Part shown: piece by piece, positions 1 through 11,084 of the stretch
Layout: the number at the start of each line of letters is the position of its first letter
Position numbering within the stretch: position 1 is the stretch's first letter
DNA from: Myxocyprinus asiaticus
Taxonomy: Eukaryota > Chordata > Actinopteri > Cypriniformes > Catostomidae
Length of the DNA: 64,000 nucleotides
Assembly: GCF_019703515.2 (NCBI RefSeq)
Contig: NC_059348.1
Span: 23,112,156-23,176,155, forward strand
Reading direction: 5' to 3'
The notes under the pieces: generated by a model
Told to the model about the DNA's origin: nothing
Seen by the model: the letters and a program-made list of their open reading frames with translations, nothing else
The model's database searches: none
Made by a program: the position numbers and the translations under genes

Positions 1-601
1 TGTAGGCCCATACAATGCAAGTTAAAGGTGACCAGAACTCTGAAGGTCCAAATATCACATAAAGGCAGCATAAAAGTAATCCATACGACTCCAGTAATTT
101 AGTCAAGCGATCCAATCAGTTTTGGGTGAGAACAGACCTAAATGTAATGTCTTTTTCACTATAAATCTTGACAGCAGTCTCCTTGGCAATCCTGATTTCA
201 AGCTCGATTACACTTCCTGTAGCGCCAGCTAGCACTCTGCGCATGCGTCAAGCGCTAGGAAGTGTAATCAAGCTTGAAATCATGATTGTACTTAGAGACT
301 GCAATGGCAAGATGTCCAGTGAAAAAGGAGATACATTTTGATCTGTTCTCACCAAAAGCCAATTGGATTGCTTCAGGAGACATGGATTAAAACACTGGAG
401 TCTTATGGAATACATTTATGCTGCCTTTATGGACCTTCAAAGTTCTGGTCATTTGCATTGTATGGACCTACAGAGCTGAAATATTCTTCTCAAAATCTTA
501 AATTGTGTTCTGCAGAAGAAAAAAGTCATACACATCTGGGGTGGCATTTGGGTGAGTAAATAATGAGAGAATTTAAATTTTTGGGTGAACTATCCGTTTT
601 A
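1..601. repeat. Foldback repeat family A, copy 1 (left-truncated by window)
   Basis: An interspersed palindromic repeat. Its right arm ends with the hallmark GGGTGAGTAAATAATGAGAG followed by a GGGTGAACTATCC terminus near 600. The left arm (about 1-150) is the inverted complement of the right arm (about 330-480), with a spacer between them. Related copies lie at 14735-15415, 47971-48273 and from 62499 to the window end. It sits in the cc2d1b intron just upstream of the first visible exon. No coding potential is supported. Confidence 0.75.
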
Positions 602-661
602 TGAAGTAGCTGAGAGTATATGTGGAACATGCAAGTCTGATATGTTTTCTCTCTTCTTCAG

Positions 662-720
662 AAATGTGTAACATACTCCAAGCAGTTCACGCACATGGGG
701 AATGTTGCAGAGACGACCAA
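662..720 (+). CDS. cc2d1b: cc2d1b exon a (first visible)
   Basis: The acceptor follows a pyrimidine-rich tract ending CTTCTTCAG. The exon enters in phase 0 (AAA TGT GTA) and reads KCVTYSKQFTHMGNVAETT plus two bases. The donor is GTATGT. Confidence 0.88.
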
Positions 721-3700
721 GTATGTAAATATAGCACATGTCTCACATATACTGTATAGTTTATTTAAGCTATTCATTTATTGCCATTGGTTCTCTTTAG
801 ATTCGAGAAAATGGCCGAACAATGTAAAAAGAGTCTGGAGATCCTTAAGCTGGCTCACAACAGGGGGCTTCAACCTCCTAAACATCATTTTGAGGAGAGA
901 ACATACCGCACTGTCAGGTCTGACATGCTCTCTGCAGATCTTGCCAGTGCAATGTAGAGTCCTGCTCTGAAACCGTTAAACACCACAGTCATTGTGGAGG
1001 TTGGAAGTTTCATTGCTTTTTTCTGTTTATTGAATTATTCTTTTCTAGGATATTTCCAGAGCTTAGTAGTACAGACATGGTTGTAGTCATTGTCAGGGGG
1101 ATGAACCTCCCTGCTCCCTCTGGTAAGTATTAAACATAAAACACCTATGCTTTCTTGAACAACTGAATTCTGGAATACACCACCCGACTTGAGTACAAAA
1201 ATACTAGGTATCACACACTTTTAAGACTATGTGAATGGGCATCATGCACCAATTGACTGAAGATCACACAACACCCAACTTTCAAGTCGATCTCACTTAA
1301 ACTCACATGGAATCACAAGGCTTCCTGTTTTTGACATCATAGAGGCACCAGTTTTCCTGCCAAAACTTAATTGATTTTTTTTTTCTCCATCATGAAGCTC
1401 TTTGAGTTGCTCCACACATTTGATTTCTGTTGGTTGGTTACCGTAGGACTTTAGATTTAAGTTGAAGAGCATCACACACTACGACATTTCCTCTATTGTC
1501 GACTCTGAAATATCAAACATGTTTGATATCCTCTGACTAGATGTAAGAAATTGGAAACTGTTCACATAATATACTACGCAGCATTCTGTGAAATCTGTCA
1601 GCCTCGACTGGCCCAAAAATCTGCACACAGAAGCAGACGAGCACCAACTTTACTCAATTGCAAATCACGACTAAAATCTGTTAAAGCTAGGTTGTGTAAT
1701 CCAGCCTTGAGTCACCTCTGTAGTGTTTTAACAATGATCCACTCATTACAAATAATTACATTAAATTCTGAGGGTATTCAAAGATTAAAAATAATCTTTA
1801 AGAACCTCATAACCAATATTTTGACCTCATAACCTCTCCTCCTCTGCTTCTTTTGAAAGGTGTTGCATCAAATGACCTGGATGCCTATGTCAAGTTTGAA
1901 TTCCCATATCCCAGTTCAGTGAGTAACAGCTCCGTAATCTGTGCTTAAATTTACCTTATCACTCATTTGATCTTAACACTGTCTGTATTCATCGTAGGAT
2001 CAACCTCAGAAACATAAAACATCAGTAATCAAAAATACCAACAACCCAGGTAAAAATGTTTAGTTATTCATTTCTGTACCATTAAATACTTGATTGGTGA
2101 TGTGTTACGATTTTGCAATGCAATTTTTTTTTTACAGTAGCTGTTTGTTGAATATACATCATGTTAATGTTCTCTGCTGAATTTTCATTACTGCTGTGCT
2201 GAATTATTATTTTGTGTCTTGGTAGAGTATAACCAGAACTTCAAGCTGAACATCAACCGTAACCACCGTGGCTTCAGGAGAGTGGTACAGTCTAAAGGCT
2301 TAAAGCTGGAAGTGCTGCACAAAGGGTGAGCATTCCTGTAATAATCTGTGACCACTGTCTTTATTCTTATATCTCCACATAATCAAATAATGTTATGAGG
2401 AGTCCAAGAGGCCTATGTGTTATTACTCCTCTTATTATCTATCAAAATGGTACGTTGGTTTTCTTTTTTGTGTGTGTGTGTATTTGAAAACCAACACGTC
2501 AGTAAATAAGGAATGTTTTTTTGTTTTGTTTTAAATAGTGTTTTACAGGCCTGGAAAAGTCATGAAAATGAATAAAATCTTTAAAAAAGTCATGGAAATT
2601 TCCAGAGGTTGACCGAGAGTGGAATTTGCTGATACCGATATCTAAGGTGGAATAGGCTGATAGTTTTAAAATCTGTTATTAGAATTAGATGGGGTTTTTT
2701 TTTTCGATAACTGATAGTTCCAAAAAGTAACTATTGGCACAGATGAATTAGTAAAACCAATATATCTGTCTACATCTACACATTTTTGTAGTTTTGCTCT
2801 GCTCTAAAATATTTAATCAACTTGATATTGCTTGTGTGTAGAGCTTTGAGGTAAAACTTGCTCTCGAGCCATAGTAATGTCTGATTTGTGAGCAAATCAT
2901 TCTTTTGAGTTGGTTCTTTTCAGGGAATTGGTGGAAACAAATTTATTTAGAAAATGTCATATTCAGTAATCACTGAAAAAAACTCATGAAAATGTATTGG
3001 TCAATAAGAGTGGGAACCCTAGTAAACATGATGTGACCAATGCTGCCCTGATTTGATTTCTGTGCCTGGCTGTGGTGCATGCTGGGTCAGTATGTGTAGG
3101 TGGCTCTGAGGGTCACACTGATGTCTTTGTTTTATGACAGTGGCTTCCTGAGGAGTGACAAGCCAGTAGGAACAGCCAACCTTAAACTGGAAAAACTGGA
3201 AGCTGAAAGTGAATTGAGGGAAATAGTTGAGGTGAGCTATAGGCTTTTTAATCCACAGTTCTAATTTTTCAGTGTGTTTAAAGGGGCGTTCATCCAGAAA
3301 AGCGTTTCAAATAGTATATGTGTAGGAATTGGATATGAGAATGCAAACATCAATTGCAAAAAGCAAACATCTGTGTTGAACCAGTGAACTTGAGCTAAAA
3401 TGGTACATTCACATCCATCAGTGAGACACTGCTGTTTCCATTTGCAAAGGGAATTCATGTTTATGGTATTGCCTTTATTTGTGTATGTAGGTTATGGATG
3501 GGCGAAAAGCCACAGGTGGTCGTCTGGAGGTGAGGGTGCGTCTCAGAGAGCCTCTGAGTGGGCAGGATATCCAAACAATCACAGAACGATGGCTGGTGCT
3601 GGAAGAGCCACAGGTCAGTGCTTTTCAAAGTCAATGTAGGTTTACTATCATTTCCCTCCTACGTGGTAAAAACATACCATGTCTACAGATACTACAGTAT

Positions 3701-6700
3701 AGTCAATATACTATAAATAATAGTTTCAATATACACAATAGATAGTATTCAGTGTATGTGGTTGTGTACTATTGTTAGGGCTCTAATGATCAGTGTTGGG
3801 GAGTGACTGATGAAAAGTAGCGATGCTACTAACTAACTTATTGTAACTACATTTTTCAGTACAGTTCAGTACATATTCAGTTAAGACAGTAGCTCCACTA
3901 TTTTCACAATTGTGCAGCTTTTCCAGTAACGAGTCACATTTGTCTCATTGTATCATATTGTGAACACAGCAAAGGAGCCAAGGGAGTAATCAAATGTGCT
4001 CACTTAAATCAGACTGCGAGGAAGTGTAATTGAGCTTCGAAACATGACTGAATTAAATCTGATTTTTTTTTTTTTTTTTTTTTTTTAAAAAGCCTCAGTG
4101 TAGTTAGCTACTGTTTGTTATTAACTTGTTTTGCTAACTTCTTTTTAGCTTGAATGTAGTTTTAATTTTAAGTAACAAGTAGCTTGGGAAGCTACAGTTT
4201 CAAAGTATCTTCCCCAACATGGCTAATGATGAAAAATCTGCTAAATAAATAGTGTGTGTGTTAAATCCTGTTTTCTTGCTATTAAAGGTGCACTCAGTAT
4301 TTATTTATGTTTTTTGTTAATTGCTTAGCTTTTAAACAGAAAGAAATAGTCATAGTAGAATAATATATATATTTTTAAAATATGTTTGAAAAATGTACAC
4401 CCACATAAAATGAAAACTCTATTCATATCAAATTTGGAGAAAAAGCTTTTATTCTACAATATGGTGCTGGGTGCACAAGCCGCATATTCATGAGAGCTGC
4501 CATATTGAAATCATATGACCAGCAGAATATTTCTCACGTTATCTCGATAAGGAATGAGACAATATATCAAATTTCTATAATAAAAAAATGACAAACCATA
4601 TAGAGTCTAAACTCGATATTTCGAAATTTGTAACGTATTCTATGGAGGACCAAATCTGCCAAAATAGAAATAAATAAATATATGTGCAAATAAATGTAAA
4701 AAAAAAAAAAAAAAATGTACACAGAAATAAATTCATTTTCAAATGTGACATAAATTAATATTTATACTTTTATACCCTTTATTATGTATTCATCTATTTC
4801 CACATTTATTTATTTCCACATTTTTCTGTTTTTAAATGTGTATATATTGGCTCATTTATTTTGTTACACATTATTTCCACATTTATTTATTTATACATTT
4901 CTTTGTCTGTATGAAATGAGGGGGTGTGTTTTCACTTTGGGACATAGCAGTCGGAGTAGTCCAGAGTGAAGTTTGGAGGCCACAGTGACATCTTGTGGTT
5001 GACAACATTAAATGCGATTCTACAGACTTGAAATATAGCCACAGAAGGGCATGGATTAGCAAATAGAAATTGTTAAATATATCTGTGCTGCACTAATGAA
5101 AATTAATCTGTCTATATCAGAGTCATATAATTTTGCACTTGGTCTTCCATAGTTTTCTGTCCATATGATCATAAATGACCCGTCAAACTTCATAATCTCT
5201 CTATCGCTTGATTTTACCCCTACTGCACTTTTTTTCTGCACTGTTTACAGGTTCGCACATGGTGCTTGAAGTGCTTAAAGGTGTTGTAAGCGATTGTTTT
5301 TATGGAAAAGTATGCAAAAAAAATGTTCCCACTCCCTTAAAGATATTAATGAAATAAGTGTCCTGAGATATCTCACCGGTCTCTGTGACACCTGTAGACT
5401 TTGTAAACAGCAAACAAAAATGTGTCCGTGAACCACGTACATTGACACTTTTCACCTGTCAATCGTTTTGCTCGTTCTCATTTGAAGCGGATCATTGAGG
5501 CTATGATTCATAATGTTTGTCAGTTGAGAGCGCTATTGTGCCACTGTACACAGGAACAAACAATGCTGCTTTTTTGCTGGGATTTGGTCTTAAAATAATC
5601 TTTGGAGGGCCAAGTTTTGAAATGAGGGGGCGTGGCTAATTCAAGGGCTCAGTCACGTGAAAGCTTCAGAACGTTAAAATCGCTTTTAGCACCTTTAAAT
5701 GACTTAATTTAGCTTTTAGAAATATAAGCACTGGAATGCCTGGAAAATCCCCTTGTTTTGGTGAAAAGATCTTGAGATTAAAACAAACCATTATAATGTG
5801 TCCATCAAAGATGAGATCCACACACTCCACTTTCATTGAATGTCTTTTAATATCCTTTCTGTTCTTTATTGTCATATAAAAAAGTAAAAAGAAATATTCA
5901 TTTTAATCACAAATAGCACAAATGCGATAGACTTCTCTCTTGTTAATAAACTGGAACAGCTTAAGATGCGTCTCATGTGATCCGATCACGTGGTCAGGTG
6001 AGACACATCGCTGTTTATACCTGGTCGCTAAATGCATCTCCTGTGACCACTTGTGTTCGGATTTTGAGGGAAGGGTCTCTGATTTCATGTTGACATACGT
6101 CAATCACTATGTCAGTGTGTTTACTGCATGACAATAAACAGCAAAAAGACAGAAAGCGTGAACAAAACTGGCGTGCTGTTTCTCCCAGATGCAGTTAAAA
6201 TTGAATCTAAGCACAAACTCCACATTTCGAGCAGAATTTCCATTATTTTAGTGGATTACATGTATTAAAGGAGCTTCAGATGTTTTAGTGCAGTGGTTGA
6301 TTGACAGGTGAGGGGTGGCACATCACTGCTGTCCAGGACACATTCAGGATGGATTTGTGTTTACACCTCAAATGCGATGTAGTTACATGCGTTTTTGACC
6401 ACATTTGTGTGTGGTTTTTAGACCCTGTTTAGACCTGTATTTAGCGCTGACCACATGTGATCGGATCACCAAAAACTCATCTTAATACCAGATGAAAATG
6501 GGTCTTTGAGATGCTCATTTAACTCTTAAAGTGACAGTACCATTTTAGCGCTTGTTTACATACAAATGAATGTAAACTCAGTGTTACTACTTATAAATTG
6601 TACACTTTATTTCAAACAGTGATAGCTCATATCATTATTATATATAACATTTCATGATAGAATATTTATCATATTTATTAAAAAAAAAAATAGTTTTATT

Positions 6701-7481
6701 AATAACAATGACAAACAAATTATTAAAACATAAACAAACAAGCTCTTTTACAAACTTTTCCAGGACAGGTTCTGTTCAGTTCTATTGCTTGTTCTACACC
6801 TGATCAGCCTGAATGTAGTCCACTATTTTTGATGGCTTGTTTGTTTGTGATATTTTCTTACAGAGAAAGGCATATGAGAAACTCTCTAATACGGTATATT
6901 AAAGAACTTTATTTTGATGAGAATTTATAGTGCATTTTGCTCAAACATTTTTCAAAAAATAAACACAATTTTCTGTCATACTTTGTCATTTGTGTTATTA
7001 TATCGAATCGAAATTATTTAGAATTGTGAACCTCATATCGTGTATTGAACCGAATAGTGAGATAACAATATTGTCCCATCCCCAATCCCCCCCAATTAGA
7101 TGCTTTCACTCATGGAATAAATTATTAATCATGGCTGACTGCAAATAATGCATTTTTACAATTATATTGGTAACTGAGGACTTCGTAATGCTGCATCTAC
7201 TCCGCCAGGTGTCACAGCAAAAACATAAAGACTTTTCTATGCAGTGTGCACCTTTAAAAATGACATTGGGAAATCCCAAGTGATTCTTAATTCTGATTTA
7301 ATGTTTATGTTAGGTGCTGCTGTAACTGGCACTGTGATGTACAGAACTTCTTCTCAAAGTAAGACTATTTTTCCTTTTCTTTTAAAGACAGAGATAGCTT
7401 ACAGATCATATTTACTGATTACACTTTCAATGTCACTCCTTTCAGGTTCCAAGGTCTAAACAGCTTCTTCAAAGTGGATGA
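662..7481 (+). CDS. cc2d1b: Coiled-coil and C2 domain protein 1B, C-terminal part (partial gene)
   Basis: Nine exons carry the 3' half of the gene: 662-720, 801-917, 1049-1122, 1860-1918, 1998-2049, 2226-2325, 3141-3231, 3491-3613 and, less surely, 7446-7481. All boundaries are AG/GT. The pieces total 711 nt and keep one frame, giving 236 residues plus TGA. The order is a helical stretch (FTHMGNVAETT, then FEKMAEQCKKSLEILKLA), then a C2 domain from about residue 60 to 215 containing VVVIVRGMNLPAPS, DLDAYVKFEFPYP and EYNQNFKLNINRNHRGF. CC2D1 proteins (family knowledge) bind membranes and DNA, interact with ESCRT-III CHMP4 proteins and modulate endosomal signalling. The N-terminal DM14 repeats lie outside the window. 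The adjacent zfyve9 matches the human CC2D1B neighbourhood and favours 1B over 1A. The gene converges on zfyve9. Confidence 0.9.
801..917 (+). CDS. cc2d1b: cc2d1b exon b
   Basis: It completes the split lysine codon and encodes FEKMAEQCKKSLEILKLA through EERTYRTV. The basic, helical segment leads into the C2 domain. The acceptor is CTCTTTAG; the donor GTCTGA is weak. Enters and leaves in phase 2. Confidence 0.88.
1049..1122 (+). CDS. cc2d1b: cc2d1b exon c, first C2 strands
   Basis: It encodes IFPELSSTDMVVVIVRGMNL then PAPS, the first beta strand and loop of the C2 domain. The donor GTAAGT is consensus. Leaves in phase 1. Confidence 0.9.
1860..1918 (+). CDS. cc2d1b: cc2d1b exon d, C2 domain
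   Basis: It encodes GVASNDLDAYVKFEFPYPSS, with the DLDAYVKF motif typical of a C2 second strand. The donor is GTGAGT, phase 0. Confidence 0.9.
1998..2049 (+). CDS. cc2d1b: cc2d1b exon e, C2 domain
   Basis: It encodes DQPQKHKTSVIKNTNNP plus one base; the T-x-(V/I)-x-K-N-T-x-x-P pattern is classical for C2 domains. The donor is GTAAAA, phase 1. Confidence 0.9.
2226..2325 (+). CDS. cc2d1b: cc2d1b exon f, C2 domain
   Basis: It encodes EYNQNFKLNINRNHRGFRRV and continues to LKLEVLHKG. The codon for the last glycine is split GG|T. The donor is GTGAGC. Confidence 0.9.
2604..2780. repeat. Short hAT-like element, family L
   Basis: The left end is AGAGGTTGACCGAGAGTGG. The right end TGTCTACATCT is its imperfect inverted complement. 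The body is rich in GATACCGATA-type and GTAAAACC-type motifs. A larger relative occupies about 33412-35256. It lies in the intron between cc2d1b exons f and g. Confidence 0.55.
3141..3231 (+). CDS. cc2d1b: cc2d1b exon g, C2 domain
   Basis: It encodes GFLRSDKPVGTANLKLEKLE and ends EAESELREIVE. The acceptor is TTATGACAG, the donor GTGAGC, phase 0. Confidence 0.9.
3491..3613 (+). CDS. cc2d1b: cc2d1b exon h, end of C2 domain
   Basis: 41 codons starting VMDGRKATGGRLEVRVRLRE and ending ERWLVLEEPQ. The donor is GTCAGT, phase 0. Reading through the donor meets a stop downstream, so a spliced last exon is needed. Confidence 0.9.
3791..4222. mobile_element. Non-autonomous hAT element, family F
   Basis: It starts CAGTGTTGGGGAGT and ends with the inverted ATCTTCCCCAACAT. 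It is flanked by a perfect 8-bp target duplication CTAATGAT (3783-3790 and 4223-4230), diagnostic of hAT insertion. It contains no ORF and carries an internal poly-T tract near 4063-4086. A diverged relative is at 51375-51978. Confidence 0.85.
5275..5698. mobile_element. MITE with TTAAAGGTG termini
   Basis: 424 bp. It opens TTAAAGGTGTTGTAAGCGAT and closes AATCGCTTTTAGCACCTTTAA, so it has imperfect terminal inverted repeats of about 20 bp. No protein is supported. Confidence 0.7.
5962..6485. mobile_element. MITE with TTAAGATG termini
   Basis: 524 bp. The left end is TTAAGATGCGTCTCATGTG and the right end is the inverted match finishing ACTCATCTTAA. Both arms carry the GATCCGATCAC/GTGATCGGATC palindrome. 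It is non-coding and lies in the last cc2d1b intron. Confidence 0.65.
7446..7481 (+). CDS. cc2d1b: cc2d1b candidate terminal coding exon
   Basis: After a CTTTCAG acceptor the phase-0 reading is VPRSKQLLQSG then TGA. Phase and position fit a short last exon, but it lies 3.8 kb beyond exon h across a repeat-filled intron, and eleven codons are too few for homology by eye. Confidence 0.55.
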   Translation, partial: VPRSKQLLQSG

Positions 7482-9420
7482 AGATATGGAGGGTGAAATC
7501 TCCACAGTGCTGCAAGCCTCAAGCACTTGCCACTAGATGGATATCGCCAGGAAATTTCTCAACACACTCTCTGTGCTTTGAGCCATTTACGGAGACACAT
7601 CGTCACTTACAGGCTTGTTTTTATCAGGGTAGAAGAGGATGTAATAGTTGAGGGTGATTAAAAATACAATAGATATTAATAAGGGGAGCAGGAACACTTG
7701 CGTGAGATTAATATTCCTTTTAAATCTGCCTTTTGAGATGGATTGCCTCTTGATTTTATAATAACCGCTCACCCCAACTGTTACGTTAACGCATTGGAGT
7801 TGAAGCCAATGAGAGCTAACCTTTTTTTTCTGCTCTGGGATGCACTTACGCCAAAGTAATCACTGTTGCTGCAGTAAGATGAATGACTTAATCTGTTCTC
7901 CCTCGTACTAGGAACCTGTGGCTGCCATACCATTAACACCAATGTGTGATTGCTATGAAAATGAGGTAAATGCGATTAGCTATGCAAAAAGGTTTGCATT
8001 TGCATCCCAAACATTTTGTCAGACATTTCAAAACTTGTTTACAACCTATTTAAATTCTCTGCACGGTTTAACATGGGTTGATTGTGCATAGGTCGTGCCA
8101 GAGTACTGTCGTTATATATTATTCCATATAAATGCCATAGAATAGCTTTTGCTAATTGAAGAAGATGTGAATTATTCATTAAAGGTTCCAAATAGTATTG
8201 AGCTTGTAAGCTTGAATAAGCTTTTTCAGCACTTTGTTGACAATCACTTGTGTATCTTCTGAGGTCTAAAGAGCCAGTTTGGTTAATACTTAGCAAAGGT
8301 AGTCTTATGCATTCATTTGTATAAATAAATAAAAGTCCCTTTCATTATTTATGAGAGTTAAAATTGTTTGGGTTATAACCGCTGTTGCACTTCATGGTCT
8401 TGTCCTGTAGGGATTGCAAATTTCTCAAGGCGCTTTACATTGTGTTTACATTGCGGTCTAGTGTTTACCTAAGATTTAAGACACACGATTGCCACCTTAT
8501 GGCTTCATTTGCCATAGCAATGACCTTAGAAATCTGTTGTTTAATATTTACTTCACAAGTCCAAAATTACCTCATTTACACTCTTGAAAGACTCCGTTTT
8601 GGGATATGTTGGATTTAAAATTTGTAAGAATTGACCGGCTTTTCATTTTTAGGCCTAGATAATGTGCAATCTAGGTCAGCAAGTCTAGTTCTTATTCTGT
8701 ATAGCTCTGTCCATTCATTTCACTTAGATCTTCCCATCTCATGTGAATTATTTGGTTTTTAAACAGCTCTGGCACATTCATTATATTTTTGTTTCTTTCA
8801 TCAATATCTGGGCTTATTCTGAAAACTGACTCTTAGTTGTCTGGTCAAGTTACTCATACCATAAACTATTGTATTCTCTTTCCATTTCACAAAGTTTGTG
8901 AACTTTCAGCTGTTTTTTTTATTAAACGTGAGAAATGAAGAACTGTAGTTCCTGAAATTTTTCTTCGACTTCTCATTAAAGGAAATGTTTCCTTTTATTC
9001 TAACCTACATTGCAGTTTCTCAATGTTGCAAGAAATTATTTTCAGCATCATATTGTGCAAAGATAGCATATTTTTGTATACTCAACAGGTTTGATAAAGA
9101 CTGCTTTTATTGACATTTGTAGTGTACAAGAAATGTTGTATACTTTTTATTTTTGGCTTTTCATACATTGCAAATTCACTTCCATTTTGCCCATGTCAAT
9201 TTTTTTAGTGTATAATCACAGGTCAATCCAATCCGTAATGTCTGAATAGTTTGTACAAATATGTTCTTCCAAGCAGATCCACACCTCTGAAATGTTGCTC
9301 CAAAATGCAAAGGTTTCTGGAAAACTACTGTAAGTTCTTGTTGGTTTCAGCATGCATGCTGTCCTGTTACTGGTTCAGGAGGACTGTCAAAAATAAAGGC
9401 TATGGCAAACAAAACAATAA
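7482..9420 (+). other. Probable cc2d1b 3' UTR and unique sequence
   Basis: No repeat family or other gene is recognised here. AATAAA hexamers occur near 8322-8332 and at 9392-9397; either could serve cc2d1b polyadenylation. The stretch is AT-rich and lacks long ORFs. The call depends on the tentative last coding exon. Confidence 0.35.
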
Positions 9421-10165
9421 CAGGTTATAATTTTGGATATACAAAAATGCACACCTGGAAAGAATGCCAAAGTTGAATGCAGAGTAACAAAGGGGTGTTT
9501 TGGGCTGCGGGAAGATAATGCAGCTTTCATGTAATGCCATTTATTTTTAATGAACAATCTTTTTCCAAAGCTGTCAGCATTCTTCAGCTAAACACATGAT
9601 TTATGTCTCAACTATTGACCTGCTACAGTAGGTCTGTGAGGTTCACTTGCTGTGGATATTTATATCAGCTGCTGTCCTCATTCATCAGATGCTCTGAATG
9701 CATCTCACTGAGCTCACAGAATGACACTGCCATTTTAAAGTCATTATGCAAAATAGGAGAATATGATACCATGCCACCTTAACTCTCTGTCTGGTGCTCT
9801 GTTATCTGATTAAAAGATTAACTACAATTTGATTGTCATTGTCAAGGTTCTACTTCAGTTTAGGTCATTTTAATTATTGACTTGTTAACTAAAAAGCTAT
9901 GGTTAACAAAGCCATTCTGCGGCGTCACAGTGCCTTTATTTCAGTTTAGCATGATTGACAATGAGTGCGTATACATGCACAATCTTACACCGATTATGCG
10001 TACTAAGCCGACAATGTGCAAGGTCGTGTAAATGGCCTAAACAGTTTTCCTTTGTCAGGGTATAAGGTCATAAACAGTTTAAGCATAAACTAATCGCCAC
10101 ATATACAGTAGACTTTAGCCCGATTTCGTTCTGCATGTAAACACCATTACCAGCGTTGTCGTAAA
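9421..10165. other. Intergenic sequence with diverged repeat, no gene seen
   Basis: From about 9960 the sequence resembles an old interspersed repeat (TACACCGATTATGCG-type motifs). It continues beyond the 10166-10365 insertion to about 10460. I see no exon. Confidence 0.35.
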
Positions 10166-10365
10166 GGGTATAGCTGTAGACAGAGCTCCAAAAAGGGGCA
10201 GGAGCTCCAAATCACCAGCAAAGATATAGGGAGCACCATACCTAACCATAACTGTCTGTGGAGGCGTCACCCCCTTTTAGAGTAACCCCACCCCCTTCTG
10301 GAGAAACCACACCCTATTTGGGAGATTCTACCCCATTTGGCGATCTCCGTACTGCAGCTATACCC
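10166..10365. mobile_element. 200-bp foldback MITE
   Basis: Bounded by GGGTATAGCTGTAG and its inverted partner CTGCAGCTATACCC. The interior right half contains an unusual series of C-rich blocks (ACCCCCTTTT, ACCCCACCCCCTT, ACACCCTATTTGG, ACCCCATTTGG) spaced roughly 20 bp apart. It is inserted in an older repeat. No ORF. Confidence 0.65.
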
Positions 10366-10485
10366 ACTTGGTGTTGTCACCAGCTTATCCAATGTATGCA
10401 AGTTTTGTGCGCATTCCTGTTTACGTTTTCACGTCAAAAGCTAATCCCATGTAAGCACGGTTTTCTTTTGTTTTTGTTTTTTTAA

Positions 10486-11084
10486 GCTGATTTTTGGTTA
10501 TTCAAAAAATTGGTGAGTATGCAAATGCACTCCATAAATCCAACTGACCTTGGAATATGATGTCTGATGATGGGCATATCAGTTTCTGAAATTTGAAATC
10601 AAATGCCCCTTTCTCTGAAAATGTTATCGACGATGCCCCACATACTGTACATTGAGCTCCTTATCGTATATTGATAGTTATCTATTTTGGAAGAGTGTCA
10701 GTATTATACCAGATAACCACAGAAGGCAATCAATTTTCTGAATGAAAAATCAAGTTCATTAAAACAATAAGCACTGCTCATGAAGAAAGTTACATTTTTA
10801 TAACACATTATATCTGTAAAAGAAACAAACATTTTGGGGAAAACCGCTGATATTTACTCAACTAAAGCATATTAACAATATTCATAGCAGCACTACAGAA
10901 GCGCTGTTTCAAGACATAATATATCTTTAAACACTGTGAGAAACCCATTGAGTTAATGACCCCGAGTTGTCAATTTAATTAATGACTTGGAGACCTCGTG
11001 CCAAAATCCAAACTTTCCTCTTATTATCAACTAAAATAGCATCCATCTTTCAAGAACCCTTAAATCTCAGTTTCCACTCTTCGG
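10486..11084. other. Intergenic sequence, nothing recognised
   Basis: AT-rich sequence between the foldback MITE region and the hAT element. No splice-flanked ORF, RNA gene or repeat family is recognised. Confidence 0.3.

Larger units (their letters stand above)
4282..7258. repeat. Composite repeat block in the last cc2d1b intron
   Basis: Its ends share TTAAAGGTGCAC in inverted orientation (about 4283 and 7255). The interior holds AT-rich sequence and two further foldback elements (5275-5698 and 5962-6485). This suggests an outer element disrupted by later insertions. The outer pairing rests on about 12 bp and could be coincidental. Confidence 0.4.

Noticed and set aside
662..7481. cc2d1a instead of cc2d1b
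   Set aside because: Sequence by eye cannot fully separate the paralogues, but adjacency to zfyve9 matches the CC2D1B neighbourhood.
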